Assembly: GCA_007692495.1 (NCBI GenBank)
Contig: REBZ01000106.1
Coordinates: 1-64,000 of the forward strand
From: Alkalicoccus sp.
GTDB taxonomy: Bacteria > Bacillota > Bacilli > Bacillales > Salisediminibacteriaceae
Direction: 5' to 3'
Length of the DNA: 64,000 nucleotides
Shown piece after piece: positions 30,629 to 40,876 of this stretch. The first letter of the stretch is position 1. Each line of letters begins with the position of its first letter. Made by a program: the position numbers and the translations under genes. The notes beneath the pieces are model-generated. The model worked only from the letters and a program-made list of their open reading frames with translations, ran no database searches and had not been told where the DNA came from.

Positions 30629-31888
30629 ATGAAACGTTTTGTATTGGATAATGGAGTAAGAGTCGTACTGGAACCTAACAGCACTGTTCGTTCAGTGGCA
30701 CTTGGTATATGGATCAACACAGGGTCCCGTTATGAAAAGGCTGAGGAAAACGGAATGGCTCACTTTATTGAGCATATGTTTTTTAAGGGAACTAAAAAGC
30801 GCAGTGCTAAAGAGATAGCCGAAGCTTTTGATTCGGTGGGTGGATATGTTAATGCAATGACTTCGAAGGAATATACTTCCTATTACGCTAAAGTATTGGA
30901 TACACACGCGGAAACGGCCCTGGATATTCTAGCTGATATGTTTTTTAATTCTGAATTTAAAGAAGAGGAAATGCGCAAGGAAAAACAAGTTGTTCTTGAG
31001 GAAATTTATATGTATGAAGATGCCCCTGACGATCTTGTACATGAACTTCTTGCTGAAGCAGCGTACGGAAGCGATCCCCTCGCTTCGCCAATTCTTGGAA
31101 CAGAGGAAACATTGAAAAGCTTTACAAAAGAAAAACTGCATCAATTCATGAAAGAGCATTATGGGGCAGAGCAGATAGTTATTTCTGCAGCTGGAAACAT
31201 CGACGAATCATTCGTAGAAGCAGTCAAATCCTATTTCGGACACCTGGAAAAAGGCCGTACGATAGAAGAGCAGACGAAACCGGTTTTCAGAAGTGGACAG
31301 ACTGTGAGAAAAAAACAGACAGAGCAGGCTCATTTTTGTCTTGGTTATGAAGGGTATGCACTGGGAGACGAAAAAATGTACGCTCTCGTACTCATGAATA
31401 ATGTACTTGGAGGGAATATGAGCAGCCGGCTCTTTCAGGAAGTCCGTGAAAACAAGGGACTGGCCTATGCTATTTTCTCCTACCACGAAGCTTTTCGTGA
31501 TACTGGAATATTGACTGTTTACGCGGGGACTCAGGAAAAATACCTGGATGAAGTTTATGATATTACAGCCGCCGCCATCCACGATATTTCACGTAATGGA
31601 ATAACCGATAAGGAATTGCGGAATGCGAAAGAGCAGCTGAAAGGAAGTCTGCTTCTGAGCCTGGAAAATACAAACAGTCATATGAGCAGAAATGCTAAAA
31701 ATGAACTGCTGAAAGATCATCGTTCCGTTGATGAAGTCGTCGAGAAAATTGAGGCAGTATCTATGGAAAAAATAAAAGAAGTGAGCCGGGAACTTCTATC
31801 CAAAGAACCGGCAGTTTCCCTCGTCAGTACGAGCGGGATTCTGCCAGTTTCCCTTAGAAAGACTACGGGCGAGTTAGAAAAGCGGTGA
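30629..31888 (+). CDS. mlpA: M16-family zinc protease MlpA (YmxG)
   Basis: This is a processing-peptidase-like metalloprotease; MlpA affects extracellular protease expression in B. subtilis, and its substrate is unclear. The 419-aa protein has the inverted zinc motif H45-F-I-E-H49 and a downstream acidic ligand region VVLEEIYMYED, so it should be active. A second M16 domain has GGNMSSRLFQEVRENKGLAY. B. subtilis has ylxY between pnp and mlpA, and ymxH plus dpaAB after it; none is present here. Confidence 0.92.
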   Translation: MKRFVLDNGVRVVLEPNSTVRSVALGIWINTGSRYEKAEENGMAHFIEHMFFKGTKKRSAKEIAEAFDSVGGYVNAMTSKEYTSYYAKVLDTHAETALDILADMFFNSEFKEEEMRKEKQVVLEEIYMYEDAPDDLVHELLAEAAYGSDPLASPILGTEETLKSFTKEKLHQFMKEHYGAEQIVISAAGNIDESFVEAVKSYFGHLEKGRTIEEQTKPVFRSGQTVRKKQTEQAHFCLGYEGYALGDEKMYALVLMNNVLGGNMSSRLFQEVRENKGLAYAIFSYHEAFRDTGILTVYAGTQEKYLDEVYDITAAAIHDISRNGITDKELRNAKEQLKGSLLLSLENTNSHMSRNAKNELLKDHRSVDEVVEKIEAVSMEKIKEVSRELLSKEPAVSLVSTSGILPVSLRKTTGELEKR

Positions 31889-31946
31889 TGACAGTCTCAC
31901 ATTCTGACTTATCAGGATTAACAGGAGGTGCAATTGTAAGCTTCAA

Positions 31947-31975
31947 TTGTTACAATAAATGCTGTGTGATTATAG
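31947..31975 (+). promoter_or_regulatory. Candidate promoter of asd-dapG-dapA
   Basis: TTGTTA (31947-31952), a 17-nt spacer and TTATAG (31970-31975) lie 29 nt before asd. The -35 region overlaps a short inverted repeat (CAATTG...CAATTG). Moderate match only. Confidence 0.45.
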
Positions 31976-32003
31976 ACTAATATTCGGAAGGGGTACGTTA
32001 GAT

Positions 32004-33047
32004 ATGACGAAAACTTTTAATGTAGCAGTACTTGGAGCAACCGGAGCTGTAGGGGAACAGATGCTGAAAACACTGGAACGCCTGGATTTTCCTGTAGCTT
32101 CCCTTAAGCTGCTTTCTTCCAAACGTTCGGCCGGCAAAAAAATCAAATTCAAAGGGGAAGAAATTACGGTGGAAGAAGCGAAGCCTGAATCTTTTGAAGG
32201 TATTCAGCTCGCTCTGTTTTCCGCAGGTGGATCCATTTCCAAAGCGCTGGCACCGGAAGCAGTTAAGCGGGGAGCGGTCGTAGTCGACAACACCAGTGCA
32301 TTTAGAATGGATGAGGAAGTTCCCCTCGTTGTACCGGAAGTTAACGAACACGCGCTTCAAAATCATAAAGGTATTATCGCCAATCCGAACTGCTCTACAA
32401 TTCAGATGGTTGCTGCTCTGGAGCCTGTCAGAAAGGAATTCGGTCTTAAAAAATTAATTGTTTCCACTTATCAGGCGGTATCCGGTGCGGGAGCAGATGC
32501 TGTCGATGAAATGTATGAGCAGTCGCGTCAGATTATGGACAATGAAGAAATCGATCCAAAAGTCCTTCCGGTATCGGGTGATAAAAAACATTATCAGATA
32601 GCATTTAATGCTGTGCCTCAAATCGATGTATTTACAGATAATGGATTTACATTTGAAGAGATGAAAATGATTAACGAAACAAAGAAAATCATGGAAGACA
32701 GCAGTATTAATGTTGCTGCCACATGTGTGAGGCTGCCAGTGGAAACTGGACACTCGGAATCTGTTTATATAGAAGTGGAAAAAGATGGACTTGACGTATC
32801 CAGGCTGCAGGAATTGATGAAAGGTGCTCCGGGAATCACGCTTCAGGATGATCCGTCCCAGCAGATTTACCCGCTGGCAGCTGATTCCAAAGGAAAAGAT
32901 GATATATTCGTAGGGAGAATTCGACAGGATCTGGACGAGGAAAAAGGCTTCCACCTGTGGATTGTATCTGATAACTTACTGAAAGGTGCAGCTCTGAATT
33001 CCGTACAAATTGCTTTTTCTCTCGTGAATACAGGCCTGTTAAAATAA
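32004..33047 (+). CDS. asd: Aspartate-semialdehyde dehydrogenase
   Basis: Asd reduces aspartyl phosphate to aspartate semialdehyde, the branch point to lysine/diaminopimelate, threonine and methionine. The 347-aa protein has the Rossmann motif VLGATGAVGEQML, the active-site Cys130 in NPNCSTIQ, and GAGADAVDEM. ATG 32004 has GGAAGGGG upstream; the earlier in-frame start at 31959 would overlap the promoter. It forms a diaminopimelate/lysine operon with dapG and dapA. Confidence 0.96.
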   Translation: MTKTFNVAVLGATGAVGEQMLKTLERLDFPVASLKLLSSKRSAGKKIKFKGEEITVEEAKPESFEGIQLALFSAGGSISKALAPEAVKRGAVVVDNTSAFRMDEEVPLVVPEVNEHALQNHKGIIANPNCSTIQMVAALEPVRKEFGLKKLIVSTYQAVSGAGADAVDEMYEQSRQIMDNEEIDPKVLPVSGDKKHYQIAFNAVPQIDVFTDNGFTFEEMKMINETKKIMEDSSINVAATCVRLPVETGHSESVYIEVEKDGLDVSRLQELMKGAPGITLQDDPSQQIYPLAADSKGKDDIFVGRIRQDLDEEKGFHLWIVSDNLLKGAALNSVQIAFSLVNTGLLK

Positions 33048-33068
33048 CCCGAAAGCTGAAGGTGACTG

Positions 33069-34280
33069 ATGATGAAAATCATTGTGCAGAAATTTGGAGG
33101 TACTTCCCTTCAGACTGAAGAGCGCCGGGGCCGCTGTGCTGAGCATGTAGCCTCGGCACTCCGGGAAGGTTACAAAGTAGTGGTCGTAGTGTCAGCTATG
33201 GGGCGCTCAGGAGACCCTTACGCAACTGACTCCCTGCTGGAAACAGCCGGGGGCACTCCCCCTGATGTTTCGCTGAAAGAGCAGGATATGCTGATGGCAT
33301 GTGGAGAAACTATTTCAGCCGTGGTGTTTTCTTCCATACTGCAGAAAAAGGGGATTAAATCAGAGGCGGTAACAGGTGCTGAAGCAGGCTTCCGAGTATC
33401 AGAAAAATTTGGAGATGCACGCATCAGAGAGATGAAAACTGATCATCTGAAAGAATTACTTGAAAAGGTAGATGCAGTAGTTGTAACTGGATTTCAGGGG
33501 CAGACCCCTAAAGGTCATACGGCGACACTGGGCCGTGGAGGATCAGATACATCTGCTACTGCGCTCGGAGCCTCTCTTGAAGCTGCCTATGTCGATATTT
33601 TTACGGATGTAAACGGGATTATGACTGCAGATCCACGTGTCGTTAAAAATGCTAAAGCGCTGAGAGCTGTTACATATGGAGAAGTCAGTAATATGGCTTA
33701 CCAGGGCGCAAAAGTTATACATCCACGGGCAGTGGAAGTTGCTATGCAGGCGGATGTCCCAATCCGTATACGTTCTTCCTCTGAAGAGGGAGAGGGTACA
33801 TTGATTACTTCCAGTACGACCAGTATACGGGGGAAGGACCTTGAAGAAAGACCTGTAACAGCAGTGACTCACGTAAAAGATGTCGTTCAGCTGAAAATTA
33901 ACAGCCCCGGTGACCCGGCACGTGTATTTGAATGCATGGCAGAGGCAGATATTTCCGTGGATTTTATTTCTATCCACCCTGAATTTATTACTTTTACCAT
34001 ACCTTCCCATATAAGGATTAAGGCGGAAGACTCTTTACAATCAGAAGGCTATCACGTAACATGGACTGACCGATGTGCGAAAATAGCAGCGGTCGGTGCA
34101 GGAATGAGCGGGGTGCCGGGCATAGCCGCGCGAATCGTAAAAGCATTGAAAGATAGAGACATACCGATTATGCAGTCGGCAGATTCCCATACAACGATCT
34201 GGGTTCTCGTGAAGGAGAAGCATATGCTGGATGCTGTAAATGCCCTGCATGATGCATTTTTGCACGAATTGTGCCCGTAA
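33069..34280 (+). CDS. dapG: Aspartokinase I
   Basis: DapG phosphorylates aspartate, the first step of the aspartate family; B. subtilis DapG is inhibited by diaminopimelate. The 403-aa protein starts with the kinase motif VQKFGGTSL and has VVVSAMGRSGDPYATD, GRGGSDTSATALGA and MTADPRVV. Two C-terminal ACT domains follow (VKDVVQLKINSPG..., KIAAVGAGMSGVPGIAARIV). It lies between asd and dapA with short gaps. Confidence 0.96.
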   Translation: MMKIIVQKFGGTSLQTEERRGRCAEHVASALREGYKVVVVVSAMGRSGDPYATDSLLETAGGTPPDVSLKEQDMLMACGETISAVVFSSILQKKGIKSEAVTGAEAGFRVSEKFGDARIREMKTDHLKELLEKVDAVVVTGFQGQTPKGHTATLGRGGSDTSATALGASLEAAYVDIFTDVNGIMTADPRVVKNAKALRAVTYGEVSNMAYQGAKVIHPRAVEVAMQADVPIRIRSSSEEGEGTLITSSTTSIRGKDLEERPVTAVTHVKDVVQLKINSPGDPARVFECMAEADISVDFISIHPEFITFTIPSHIRIKAEDSLQSEGYHVTWTDRCAKIAAVGAGMSGVPGIAARIVKALKDRDIPIMQSADSHTTIWVLVKEKHMLDAVNALHDAFLHELCP

Positions 34281-34294
34281 AAGGAGGAAAAAGT

Positions 34295-35191
34295 ATGAAT
34301 TTAGGAAATGTAGTTACAGCGATGGTCACCCCTTTTAATAAGGAAGGCAGAGTGGACAATGCCAAGCTGAAAGAACTCATGGATGTACTGATTTCCCGTG
34401 GAACTGAAGCAGTGGTTGTCGGTGGCACCACGGGAGAATCGGCAACATTAAGTATGGAAGAAAAAGCAGCTCTCTATAAAGCATCCGTCGAAGCCAGTGG
34501 AGGTAGAATTCCAGTTATAGCAGGGACCGGGATGAATGATACCCATGCTACTGCAGAGCTTTCCCTGCAGGCTCAGAGAGATGGCGTCGATGGAATTATG
34601 CTGGTAGCTCCCTACTATAATAAACCTTCCCAGCAGGGGCTCTATGAACATTTTAAAACAATCGCTGAACAGCTGACGCTCCCTGTTATGCTTTACAACG
34701 TTCCGGGCCGGACAATGGTAAACATGCTTCCGGAGACTACAATAGCTCTTTCTGCTGTTCCTAATATAACTGCTGTCAAAGAAGCAAGTGGCAATCTTGA
34801 TCAAATAACAGCGGTTATTGCCAACACACCAGCAGAATTTAAAGTGTACTCTGGTGACGACAGCCTGACGCTTCCTGCTCTTGCTGTTGGAGCTGATGGC
34901 ATTGTTTCGGTTTCCAGTCATGTAATTGGTTCTGAAATGCAGGACATGATTCAGCTGTACAGAACCGGCCGTGTGGAAGAGGCGGCGAAGCTTCACCAGC
35001 GGCTTGTACCTTTTATGCAGGCTATGTTTATTGCCCCAAGTCCTTCGCCGGTAAAAACAGCTCTTCACATGCAGGGTATTGATACAGGAGGAGTCCGTCT
35101 CCCTCTAATACCGCTATCACAGACAGAACGCGAAATTGTTGAACATGCGCTCAATGAGGCAGCTGAAATCTCCCGCTTTCCTTCATCCTGA
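34295..35191 (+). CDS. dapA: 4-hydroxy-tetrahydrodipicolinate synthase
   Basis: DapA condenses pyruvate with aspartate semialdehyde on the way to diaminopimelate and lysine. The 298-aa TIM-barrel protein has VVGGTTGESATLS, a YNVPGRT segment with the conserved Tyr, and the Schiff-base Lys162 in AVKEASG. ATG 34295 has AAGGAGGA 6 nt upstream. It is the last gene of the operon. In spore formers this pathway also feeds dipicolinate through dpaAB, which is missing upstream of asd here. Confidence 0.97.
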   Translation: MNLGNVVTAMVTPFNKEGRVDNAKLKELMDVLISRGTEAVVVGGTTGESATLSMEEKAALYKASVEASGGRIPVIAGTGMNDTHATAELSLQAQRDGVDGIMLVAPYYNKPSQQGLYEHFKTIAEQLTLPVMLYNVPGRTMVNMLPETTIALSAVPNITAVKEASGNLDQITAVIANTPAEFKVYSGDDSLTLPALAVGADGIVSVSSHVIGSEMQDMIQLYRTGRVEEAAKLHQRLVPFMQAMFIAPSPSPVKTALHMQGIDTGGVRLPLIPLSQTEREIVEHALNEAAEISRFPSS

Positions 35192-35206
35192 TGAAAGTAT
35201 AGTGAA

Positions 35207-35239
35207 GGCGTCATGACGTAAGGTCATGGCGTCTTTTCT
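35207..35239 (+). terminator. Terminator of asd-dapG-dapA
   Basis: GGCGTCATGAC and GTCATGGCGTC pair over 11 bp with two G-T wobbles around GTAAG, followed by TTTTCT. Confidence 0.8.
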
Positions 35240-35283
35240 ATGGGAAACAAAGGCTGGAGGAGGAAATATTTTATCTGCAGTGC

Positions 35284-35313
35284 TTGTAGAAGAAAACAAA
35301 CTTCATGTATACT
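35284..35313 (+). promoter_or_regulatory. Predicted sigma-A promoter of rnjB
   Basis: TTGTAG (35284-35289), an 18-nt spacer and TATACT (35308-35313) lie 53 nt before the TTG start of rnjB. Confidence 0.6.
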
Positions 35314-35366
35314 TGTTTCGAGAGGCAGAGAACGGGCTTGAATATATAAAACAGGAGGAACATTCA

Positions 35367-37037
35367 TTGTCAAATCAACAAACAGAAAAAATACGTATAT
35401 TCGCTCTCGGCGGATTAGGAGAAACAGGTAAAAATCTTTACGTTGTCGAACTGGATGAAGATATTTTTATTCTGGACGCCGGGTGCATGCATCCCGAGGA
35501 TGATATGCTCGGAGTAGATATTGTCATTCCGGATACGAGCTACCTTCTAGAAAACAAAGACCGGGTAAAAGCTATTATACTTTCCCATGGTCACGAAGAA
35601 CATATTGGAGCAGTGCCGTACCTGCTTCGGGATTTGAAAGCTCCGGTGTACGGATCGAAATTCACACTTGCACTGCTGAAAGATCAGTGTGATGAAATTA
35701 AACTGAAAAAACGTCCGAAATTTCACGAAGTCCATTCCGATTCCAAAATAAAAATTGCTAAAACGCCGGTCAGCTTTTTCCAGACCAATCACAGCATACC
35801 GGATTCTCTCGGCATTGTAATTCATACTTCGCAGGGACCGATTCTTTACACTGGAGATTTCAAATTTGATCAAAATCCGGTGGATGGAAAAACTATGGAT
35901 ATTGATAAACTTACTGAAATTGGGTCCAAAGGCGTTCTGTGCCTTCTTTCAGATAGCAGCAACGCTGAAACTCCGGGTTATACTCCGTCGGAATCACTGG
36001 TCGCAGAAGGGTTGAAAGAAGCTTTTCATGAAGCGCCCAAAGCAATTGTCGTATCAACTGTAGCTTCAGATATACATCGTATTCAGCAAGTTATAAAAGC
36101 TGCTGAAAATCAGGAAAGAAAAATTGCAGTTATAGGAAAGGAAATCGAAAGAGCGACTTCCATTGCTCTCGAGATGGGCTATTTAACAGACGAAAATGAA
36201 ACTTTTATCAACAAAAAAGAAGTAAAGCAGAGCGCGCGTGAAGATCTGGTAATTCTGACCACCGGAAGTCAGGGCGAACCAGTGAGCGAACTCGCACGGA
36301 TGGGCAAAGGATCCCACCCGCTGTTTAAGCTTGAAAAGAAAGACCGTGTTGTAATATCGGCTATGCCGAATCCGGGCAATGAGAAACTTGTTTCCCAGCT
36401 GATTGATTCCGTTTCCCGCACAGGAGCAGACGTTGTGTACGGGAAAACTAAAAAAATTCATGTTTCCGGACATGCGAGCCAGGAAGAATTGAAGCTGCTT
36501 CTGAATTTAGTCAAGCCCCAGCATTTCATACCTGTAAGCGGGGAATTCCGTATGCAGTATGCTCATAAACAGCTTGCAGAATCAGTGCACTTGGAAAGAG
36601 ACAACATTTATCTGCTGGAAAAAGGAGAGGTTGTTGAGTTTTCTAAAAGAAAAGGAAAACGCACAAATAAAATTCCTTCCGGCCACGTTCTTATCGATGG
36701 TCTTGGCGTTGGGGATGTAGGTAACATTGTGCTTCGCGACCGCAGACTTCTTTCCAAAGACGGCATACTTGTCGTCGTTGTTACACTGAACAAAAAGCAT
36801 GATAAAATTCTCTCTGGGCCTGATATTATTTCAAGAGGATTTGTATACGTAAGAGAATCAGAAAAACTGATTAAAGAAGCGGAGGATCTTGTGACAAAGT
36901 CTCTGGGAGAAGCTATGGAACAAAATCAGACAGAGTGGTCTCAGCTGAAAAGTCATGTGCGGGACAAACTCAGCCGCTATTTATATGAAAAAACAAAACG
37001 CCGTCCAATGATTATGCCGATTATCATGGAAGCCTGA
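35367..37037 (+). CDS. rnjB: Ribonuclease J2
   Basis: RNase J2 pairs with RNase J1 in the Firmicutes mRNA decay and rRNA maturation complex. The 556-aa protein has the metallo-beta-lactamase/beta-CASP fold (ALGGLGETGKNLYVVE, DAGCMHPEDDMLG, TTGSQGEP) and a C-terminal domain. The metal motif reads H74-G-H-E-E-H79, with Glu where active RNase J enzymes have Asp. I chose TTG 35367, preceded by AGGAGG at 8 nt, because a longer frame from 35226 would run through the dapA terminator and promoter. B. subtilis has tepA downstream; it is missing here. Confidence 0.94.
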   Translation: MSNQQTEKIRIFALGGLGETGKNLYVVELDEDIFILDAGCMHPEDDMLGVDIVIPDTSYLLENKDRVKAIILSHGHEEHIGAVPYLLRDLKAPVYGSKFTLALLKDQCDEIKLKKRPKFHEVHSDSKIKIAKTPVSFFQTNHSIPDSLGIVIHTSQGPILYTGDFKFDQNPVDGKTMDIDKLTEIGSKGVLCLLSDSSNAETPGYTPSESLVAEGLKEAFHEAPKAIVVSTVASDIHRIQQVIKAAENQERKIAVIGKEIERATSIALEMGYLTDENETFINKKEVKQSAREDLVILTTGSQGEPVSELARMGKGSHPLFKLEKKDRVVISAMPNPGNEKLVSQLIDSVSRTGADVVYGKTKKIHVSGHASQEELKLLLNLVKPQHFIPVSGEFRMQYAHKQLAESVHLERDNIYLLEKGEVVEFSKRKGKRTNKIPSGHVLIDGLGVGDVGNIVLRDRRLLSKDGILVVVVTLNKKHDKILSGPDIISRGFVYVRESEKLIKEAEDLVTKSLGEAMEQNQTEWSQLKSHVRDKLSRYLYEKTKRRPMIMPIIMEA

Positions 37038-37052
37038 TAAAATTTCCTTTGC

Positions 37053-37099
37053 GGAGATGTTCCCCATGCCTCAGCCGGCATGGAGGATATCTCCTTTTT
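37053..37099 (+). terminator. Terminator of rnjB
   Basis: A two-tier stem (GGAGAT/ATCTCC outside, CATGCC/GGCATG inside) is followed by TTTTTGTTTT. Confidence 0.8.
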
Positions 37100-37104
37100 G
37101 TTTT

Positions 37105-37420
37105 AGCTCTGTTAAAATTGTGGTTCCTACGTTAGGAAATGGAATACATTTTTTGAGTGGTCTATCTTAGCAGGTTCTTCTGCTAAAAAAGCTGACAGAC
37201 GGACTTTTAATAGATAAAGCCTCTTTATTTTAATCTGCATTTATTGGAATATATATCTAGTTTTTCCGAGTTCGCGTAAGAACCAGATTTTTAGTTGATT
37301 ACTGGAGGGGGCTCTGCTTCAAGCCTTCCGTGAAGGAGTTCTCCAACTTTCTCCGCGGCAGGTTGAAGGACCCGCAGGCGCCCTCATAGTAGTGAGGAGT
37401 TATAACAGAACCTTTATTTT
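37105..37420. repeat. Gap with degenerate repeat-like ends (rnjB-ftsK)
   Basis: The gene-free 37038-37623 gap replaces tepA of B. subtilis. Its left part has CTCTGTTAAAATTGTGG on the + strand (37109-37125). Its right part has, on the - strand, TTCTGTTATAACTCC followed by GGCGCCTGCGGG (37372-37416). This resembles the CTCTGTTAAAGCTCCGTGT...GATCGCCTGCGG end of the repeat at 25.5 kb. The match is short, so this is a candidate relative only. The remainder is AT-rich, with the ftsK promoter at 37541-37568. Confidence 0.45.
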
Positions 37421-37540
37421 TTCCGTGATAGTCAGTGATGAGGAGAACTGCAGTTGAAACACTCAACAATGAAGACCCGATTTTAAGCAGCGACTAAGAA
37501 TACAGTAGCCGGTAGAAGCTTGATAAGTAACAGAGCTGCT

Positions 37541-37568
37541 TTTACATATAGTCTCTGCATGGTAAAAT
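37541..37568 (+). promoter_or_regulatory. Predicted promoter of ftsK/spoIIIE
   Basis: TTTACA (37541-37546), a 16-nt spacer and TAAAAT (37563-37568) lie 55 nt before the TTG start. Confidence 0.5.
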
Positions 37569-37623
37569 AAAAAGAGAAAAACAAATGTTCGCAAAGGTAA
37601 GCTGAAATAAAGGAGTGCTCATT

Positions 37624-39966
37624 TTGCCAGTTAAATCTACAAAAAAGAAAACGGGACGTCCGGCAAGAAAGACGACAAAAAAACATAAACAGTGGAAGCA
37701 GGCCCTCATAATAGAAGTTACTGGACTGTTTCTGCTCATCATTTCTGTCGTGGTGCTTCTTGGATTAGGACCTGCAGGTGAAGCGGGAAGATCCATCCTT
37801 CGTTTTATATCAGGAAGTCTTCACCCTTTTCTAAATGCAGGTCTCGTTTTATTTTCACTTTTTTTTATGTGGAAAAGAAGGTTTCCAGAAATATGGACAA
37901 GAAGAGCTGCAGGAATTTTCATAACTTCTTTAGGTTTAATGATGTTGTTCCACCTGCCTCTACATAATTATCTTCCTGACAACAGTTTTCAGGCTCCCTT
38001 TCAATACTATTTAAACAACTTTGGGACTCCTCAAAGTCTTTCCGGCGGGGTCATAGGGGCCGCTTTATTTCAATTGGCTTACCAGCTCATCGCTACAGCC
38101 GGTGCTGTACTTCTTGGTATAGGTATTACAGCTTCGGGACTTATTATTTTAACCGGCAGGTCATTTGTAGAAATTTTGAGACAAAGCAGTGAAAAACAGA
38201 AACCATTCTGGAAAGGACTGCTGGATAAAGCTGCTGCTGTTTTTTCAAAATTTCAATCCGATATGAAAGAACGGTGGAAAAGCAGAAAAACAGAAACAGT
38301 AAAGGAGCCTGCGGAAAAAACAGAGGAACATCCAGAAGTAACAAAGCAGAAAGAAAGTGTTACAGAAACAGAAAGCAGGGAACCGGAAATATATGATTTC
38401 ACAGCGAACGCTTACGATCAGGTCGATAAATCATCAGAACCCGCCCCCTCAGAGACGGCTGTTGAATCAGAGCAGACAGATGAAGGAAAGGAAGGGGCAT
38501 CGCTTGTCGTTCAGGAACAGGAAAATGTTGATTACCAACTTCCTTCACCGGAACTTTTGCAGACACCTGTAAAACAGTCGCAGGCGAAAGAACATTCACT
38601 CCTTTCCAAAAATGCCCGCAAGCTGGAAGAAACGCTCTCAAGTTTTGGTGTTTCTGCAAAAGTAACGAAAGTACATCTCGGACCTTCTGTAACAAAGTAC
38701 GAAGTTTATCCTTCCACCGGTGTAAAAGTCAGCAAAATTGTAAACCTCACGGATGACCTGGCGCTGGCTCTTGCAGCAAAAGATATCAGAATGGAAGCTC
38801 CTATACCCGGGAAATCAGCGATAGGCATCGAAGTTCCGAATCAGGATGTTTCACTCGTTACGCTCAGGGAAGTACTTGAATCCCCGGGTATGAAAACAAA
38901 ACAGAATCCTCTGGCTATCGCGCTGGGACGCGATATATCGGGAGATGCAGTTATGGCAGAATTGAACAAAATGCCGCATCTTTTAGTTGCCGGAGCTACA
39001 GGAAGCGGAAAAAGTGTGTGTATCAATGGAATAATTGTGAGCATCCTGCTGCGCAGCAAGCCGCATGAAGTTAAGCTGATGATGATTGATCCTAAGATGG
39101 TGGAGCTTAACGTTTATAATGGTATTCCACACCTTCTGGCTCCTGTGGTTACGGAGCCTAAAAAAGCTGCACAGGCACTGAAAAAAGTCGTTAGTGAAAT
39201 GGAACGACGCTACGAATTGTTTGCTTCTACTGGTACCCGCAATATTGAAGGCTATAATCAGCATATCATGAGGGAAAACGAAAACCGGAAAGAAGATCCT
39301 TATAACCCGCTCCCTTATATTGTGGTGCTTGTTGATGAGCTTGCGGACCTAATGATGGTAGCCTCCGGAGAAGTAGAAGATGCTATAACGAGGCTGGCCC
39401 AGATGGCACGGGCGGCAGGAATTCACCTTATTATAGCGACACAGCGTCCATCGGTTGACGTTATTACAGGAGTAATCAAAGCAAATATTCCTTCGCGCAT
39501 CGCTTTCGGTGTGTCCAGCTCCACGGATTCCCGGACTATACTGGACAGCAACGGAGCAGAAAAACTGCTCGGAAAAGGGGATATGCTGTTTATGCCCGTC
39601 GGTTCCAACAAAGCTACCCGGATTCAGGGAGCCTTTCTCGGGGATGAAGAAGTCGAAAGTGTTGTTCGTCACTGCATCGAACAGCAGCAGGCTCAGTATG
39701 CCGAAGATATGATACCTTCGGATATACCTGATAAAGAAATGGGGGAGGCAGAGGACGAACTTTATACGGATGCAGTACAGCTTGTAACTCATATGCAGAC
39801 CGCTTCAGTTTCTCTCCTTCAGAGAAGATTTCGGATCGGGTACTCGAGGGCCGCAAGGTTAATAGATGAAATGGAACAGAGGGGAGTAGTCGGTCCGTAT
39901 GAAGGCAGCAAACCCCGGGAAGTCCTGACAGCCCGTTCTGAAGAAAATTCACAGATGAAGAATTAG
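37624..39966 (+). CDS. spoIIIE: DNA translocase FtsK/SpoIIIE
   Basis: This is a septal DNA pump that clears chromosomes from the division septum, and from the sporulation septum in spore formers. The 780-aa protein has a basic N-terminus, about four membrane helices (residues ~25-190), an acidic variable linker (~200-320), then the RecA-like motor with Walker A GATGSGKS at 457-464 and Walker [13 protein letters not shown]. The C-terminal gamma winged helix ([21 protein letters not shown]) reads polar DNA sequences. TTG 37624 has AAAGGAG 8 nt upstream. Synteny fits SpoIIIE, but a sporulation role is doubtful here. Confidence 0.93.
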   Translation: MPVKSTKKKTGRPARKTTKKHKQWKQALIIEVTGLFLLIISVVVLLGLGPAGEAGRSILRFISGSLHPFLNAGLVLFSLFFMWKRRFPEIWTRRAAGIFITSLGLMMLFHLPLHNYLPDNSFQAPFQYYLNNFGTPQSLSGGVIGAALFQLAYQLIATAGAVLLGIGITASGLIILTGRSFVEILRQSSEKQKPFWKGLLDKAAAVFSKFQSDMKERWKSRKTETVKEPAEKTEEHPEVTKQKESVTETESREPEIYDFTANAYDQVDKSSEPAPSETAVESEQTDEGKEGASLVVQEQENVDYQLPSPELLQTPVKQSQAKEHSLLSKNARKLEETLSSFGVSAKVTKVHLGPSVTKYEVYPSTGVKVSKIVNLTDDLALALAAKDIRMEAPIPGKSAIGIEVPNQDVSLVTLREVLESPGMKTKQNPLAIALGRDISGDAVMAELNKMPHLLVAGATGSGKSVCINGIIVSILLRSKPHEVKLMMIDPKMVELNVYNGIPHLLAPVVTEPKKAAQALKKVVSEMERRYELFASTGTRNIEGYNQHIMRENENRKEDPYNPLPYIVVLVDELADLMMVASGEVEDAITRLAQMARAAGIHLIIATQRPSVDVITGVIKANIPSRIAFGVSSSTDSRTILDSNGAEKLLGKGDMLFMPVGSNKATRIQGAFLGDEEVESVVRHCIEQQQAQYAEDMIPSDIPDKEMGEAEDELYTDAVQLVTHMQTASVSLLQRRFRIGYSRAARLIDEMEQRGVVGPYEGSKPREVLTARSEENSQMKN

Positions 39967-40029
39967 TGACGGGACCTTTTTCGTGGTAAAGTATAAAATA
40001 ACAAATCAGACGGGCAGGGGGAAAACTGG

Positions 40030-40752
40030 ATGATTAAATCAGATTCAAGACCTTTATATCTTCAGGTAATCGACAAAATAAAAGAAGATATTGAAACAGG
40101 AAATTATGAAACAGGGGAACGGCTTCCTTCGGAGTTTCAACTTTCTAAACAGCTCGGAGTGAGCCGGGCGACCTTAAGGGAAGCTCTTCGTATGCTCGAA
40201 GATGAAAGTGTTGTGATCCGTCGTCACGGAGTCGGGACCTTTATCAATTCCCGGCCGCTGTTTTCTTCCGGTATTGAGGAGCTGTTCAGCGTTACTGATA
40301 TGATCCGGAGGGGGAAAAAAGAACCTGGAACTATTTTTTTATCTTCTTCAATAAATAAGGCAGATGATGAAGATAAACACAGGTTCCATAATGATGATAT
40401 CAACGAAATGATAACGATTGAACGTGTGCGGACGGCAGACGATGAGCCCGTAGTGTACTGCCTCGATAAAATCCCGGGGCAGCTTGTAAGTGATTACGTT
40501 CCTCATGAAAATCAATCCCTGTTTGACCAGCTTGAAAAGAAAGGGACAACAATCGCCTATGCTATGACTCAGATTGAGCCCATAGGATATCACGATACAA
40601 TTTCGGAAATACTTGAATGCGGGCCTGAAACAGCTCTGCTCGTTTTGAAACAAATGCATTACGATGAAAATGAAGAACCTGTTCTTTACTCTATTAACTA
40701 TTTTCGTGCAGATAAATTTAAATTTCACGTTTTAAGAAAACGTGTATTTTAG
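40030..40752 (+). CDS. ymfC: GntR-family regulator YmfC
   Basis: This 240-aa transcription factor has an N-terminal GntR winged helix ([38 protein letters not shown], near 10-75) and a C-terminal UTRA-type ligand domain (HetR/FadR-unrelated), so it belongs to the HutC subfamily. Its ligand and targets are unknown. It lies 63 nt after spoIIIE, as in B. subtilis. The next genes have their own promoter, so a regulatory link to them is only possible. Confidence 0.85.
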   Translation: MIKSDSRPLYLQVIDKIKEDIETGNYETGERLPSEFQLSKQLGVSRATLREALRMLEDESVVIRRHGVGTFINSRPLFSSGIEELFSVTDMIRRGKKEPGTIFLSSSINKADDEDKHRFHNDDINEMITIERVRTADDEPVVYCLDKIPGQLVSDYVPHENQSLFDQLEKKGTTIAYAMTQIEPIGYHDTISEILECGPETALLVLKQMHYDENEEPVLYSINYFRADKFKFHVLRKRVF

Positions 40753-40784
40753 CGGTGTGGACAGGAGAACGGAACTGTATTTTC

Positions 40785-40813
40785 TTGCAGATGAAGAAAA
40801 CGGCAAATAATAT
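40785..40813 (+). promoter_or_regulatory. Predicted promoter of ymfF-ymfH-ymfI
   Basis: TTGCAG (40785-40790), a 17-nt spacer and TAATAT (40808-40813) lie 63 nt before ymfF. Confidence 0.6.
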
Positions 40814-40876
40814 ACAGGAATTATATAACATGGATAATAAAAACAGTTAAACTGAGGTAAAGAAAGGATGATCGGA

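Noticed and set aside
35226-35366. N-terminal extension of RNase J2
   Set aside because: It would start inside the dapA terminator and span the rnjB promoter. TTG 35367 with AGGAGG upstream matches the family N-terminus.
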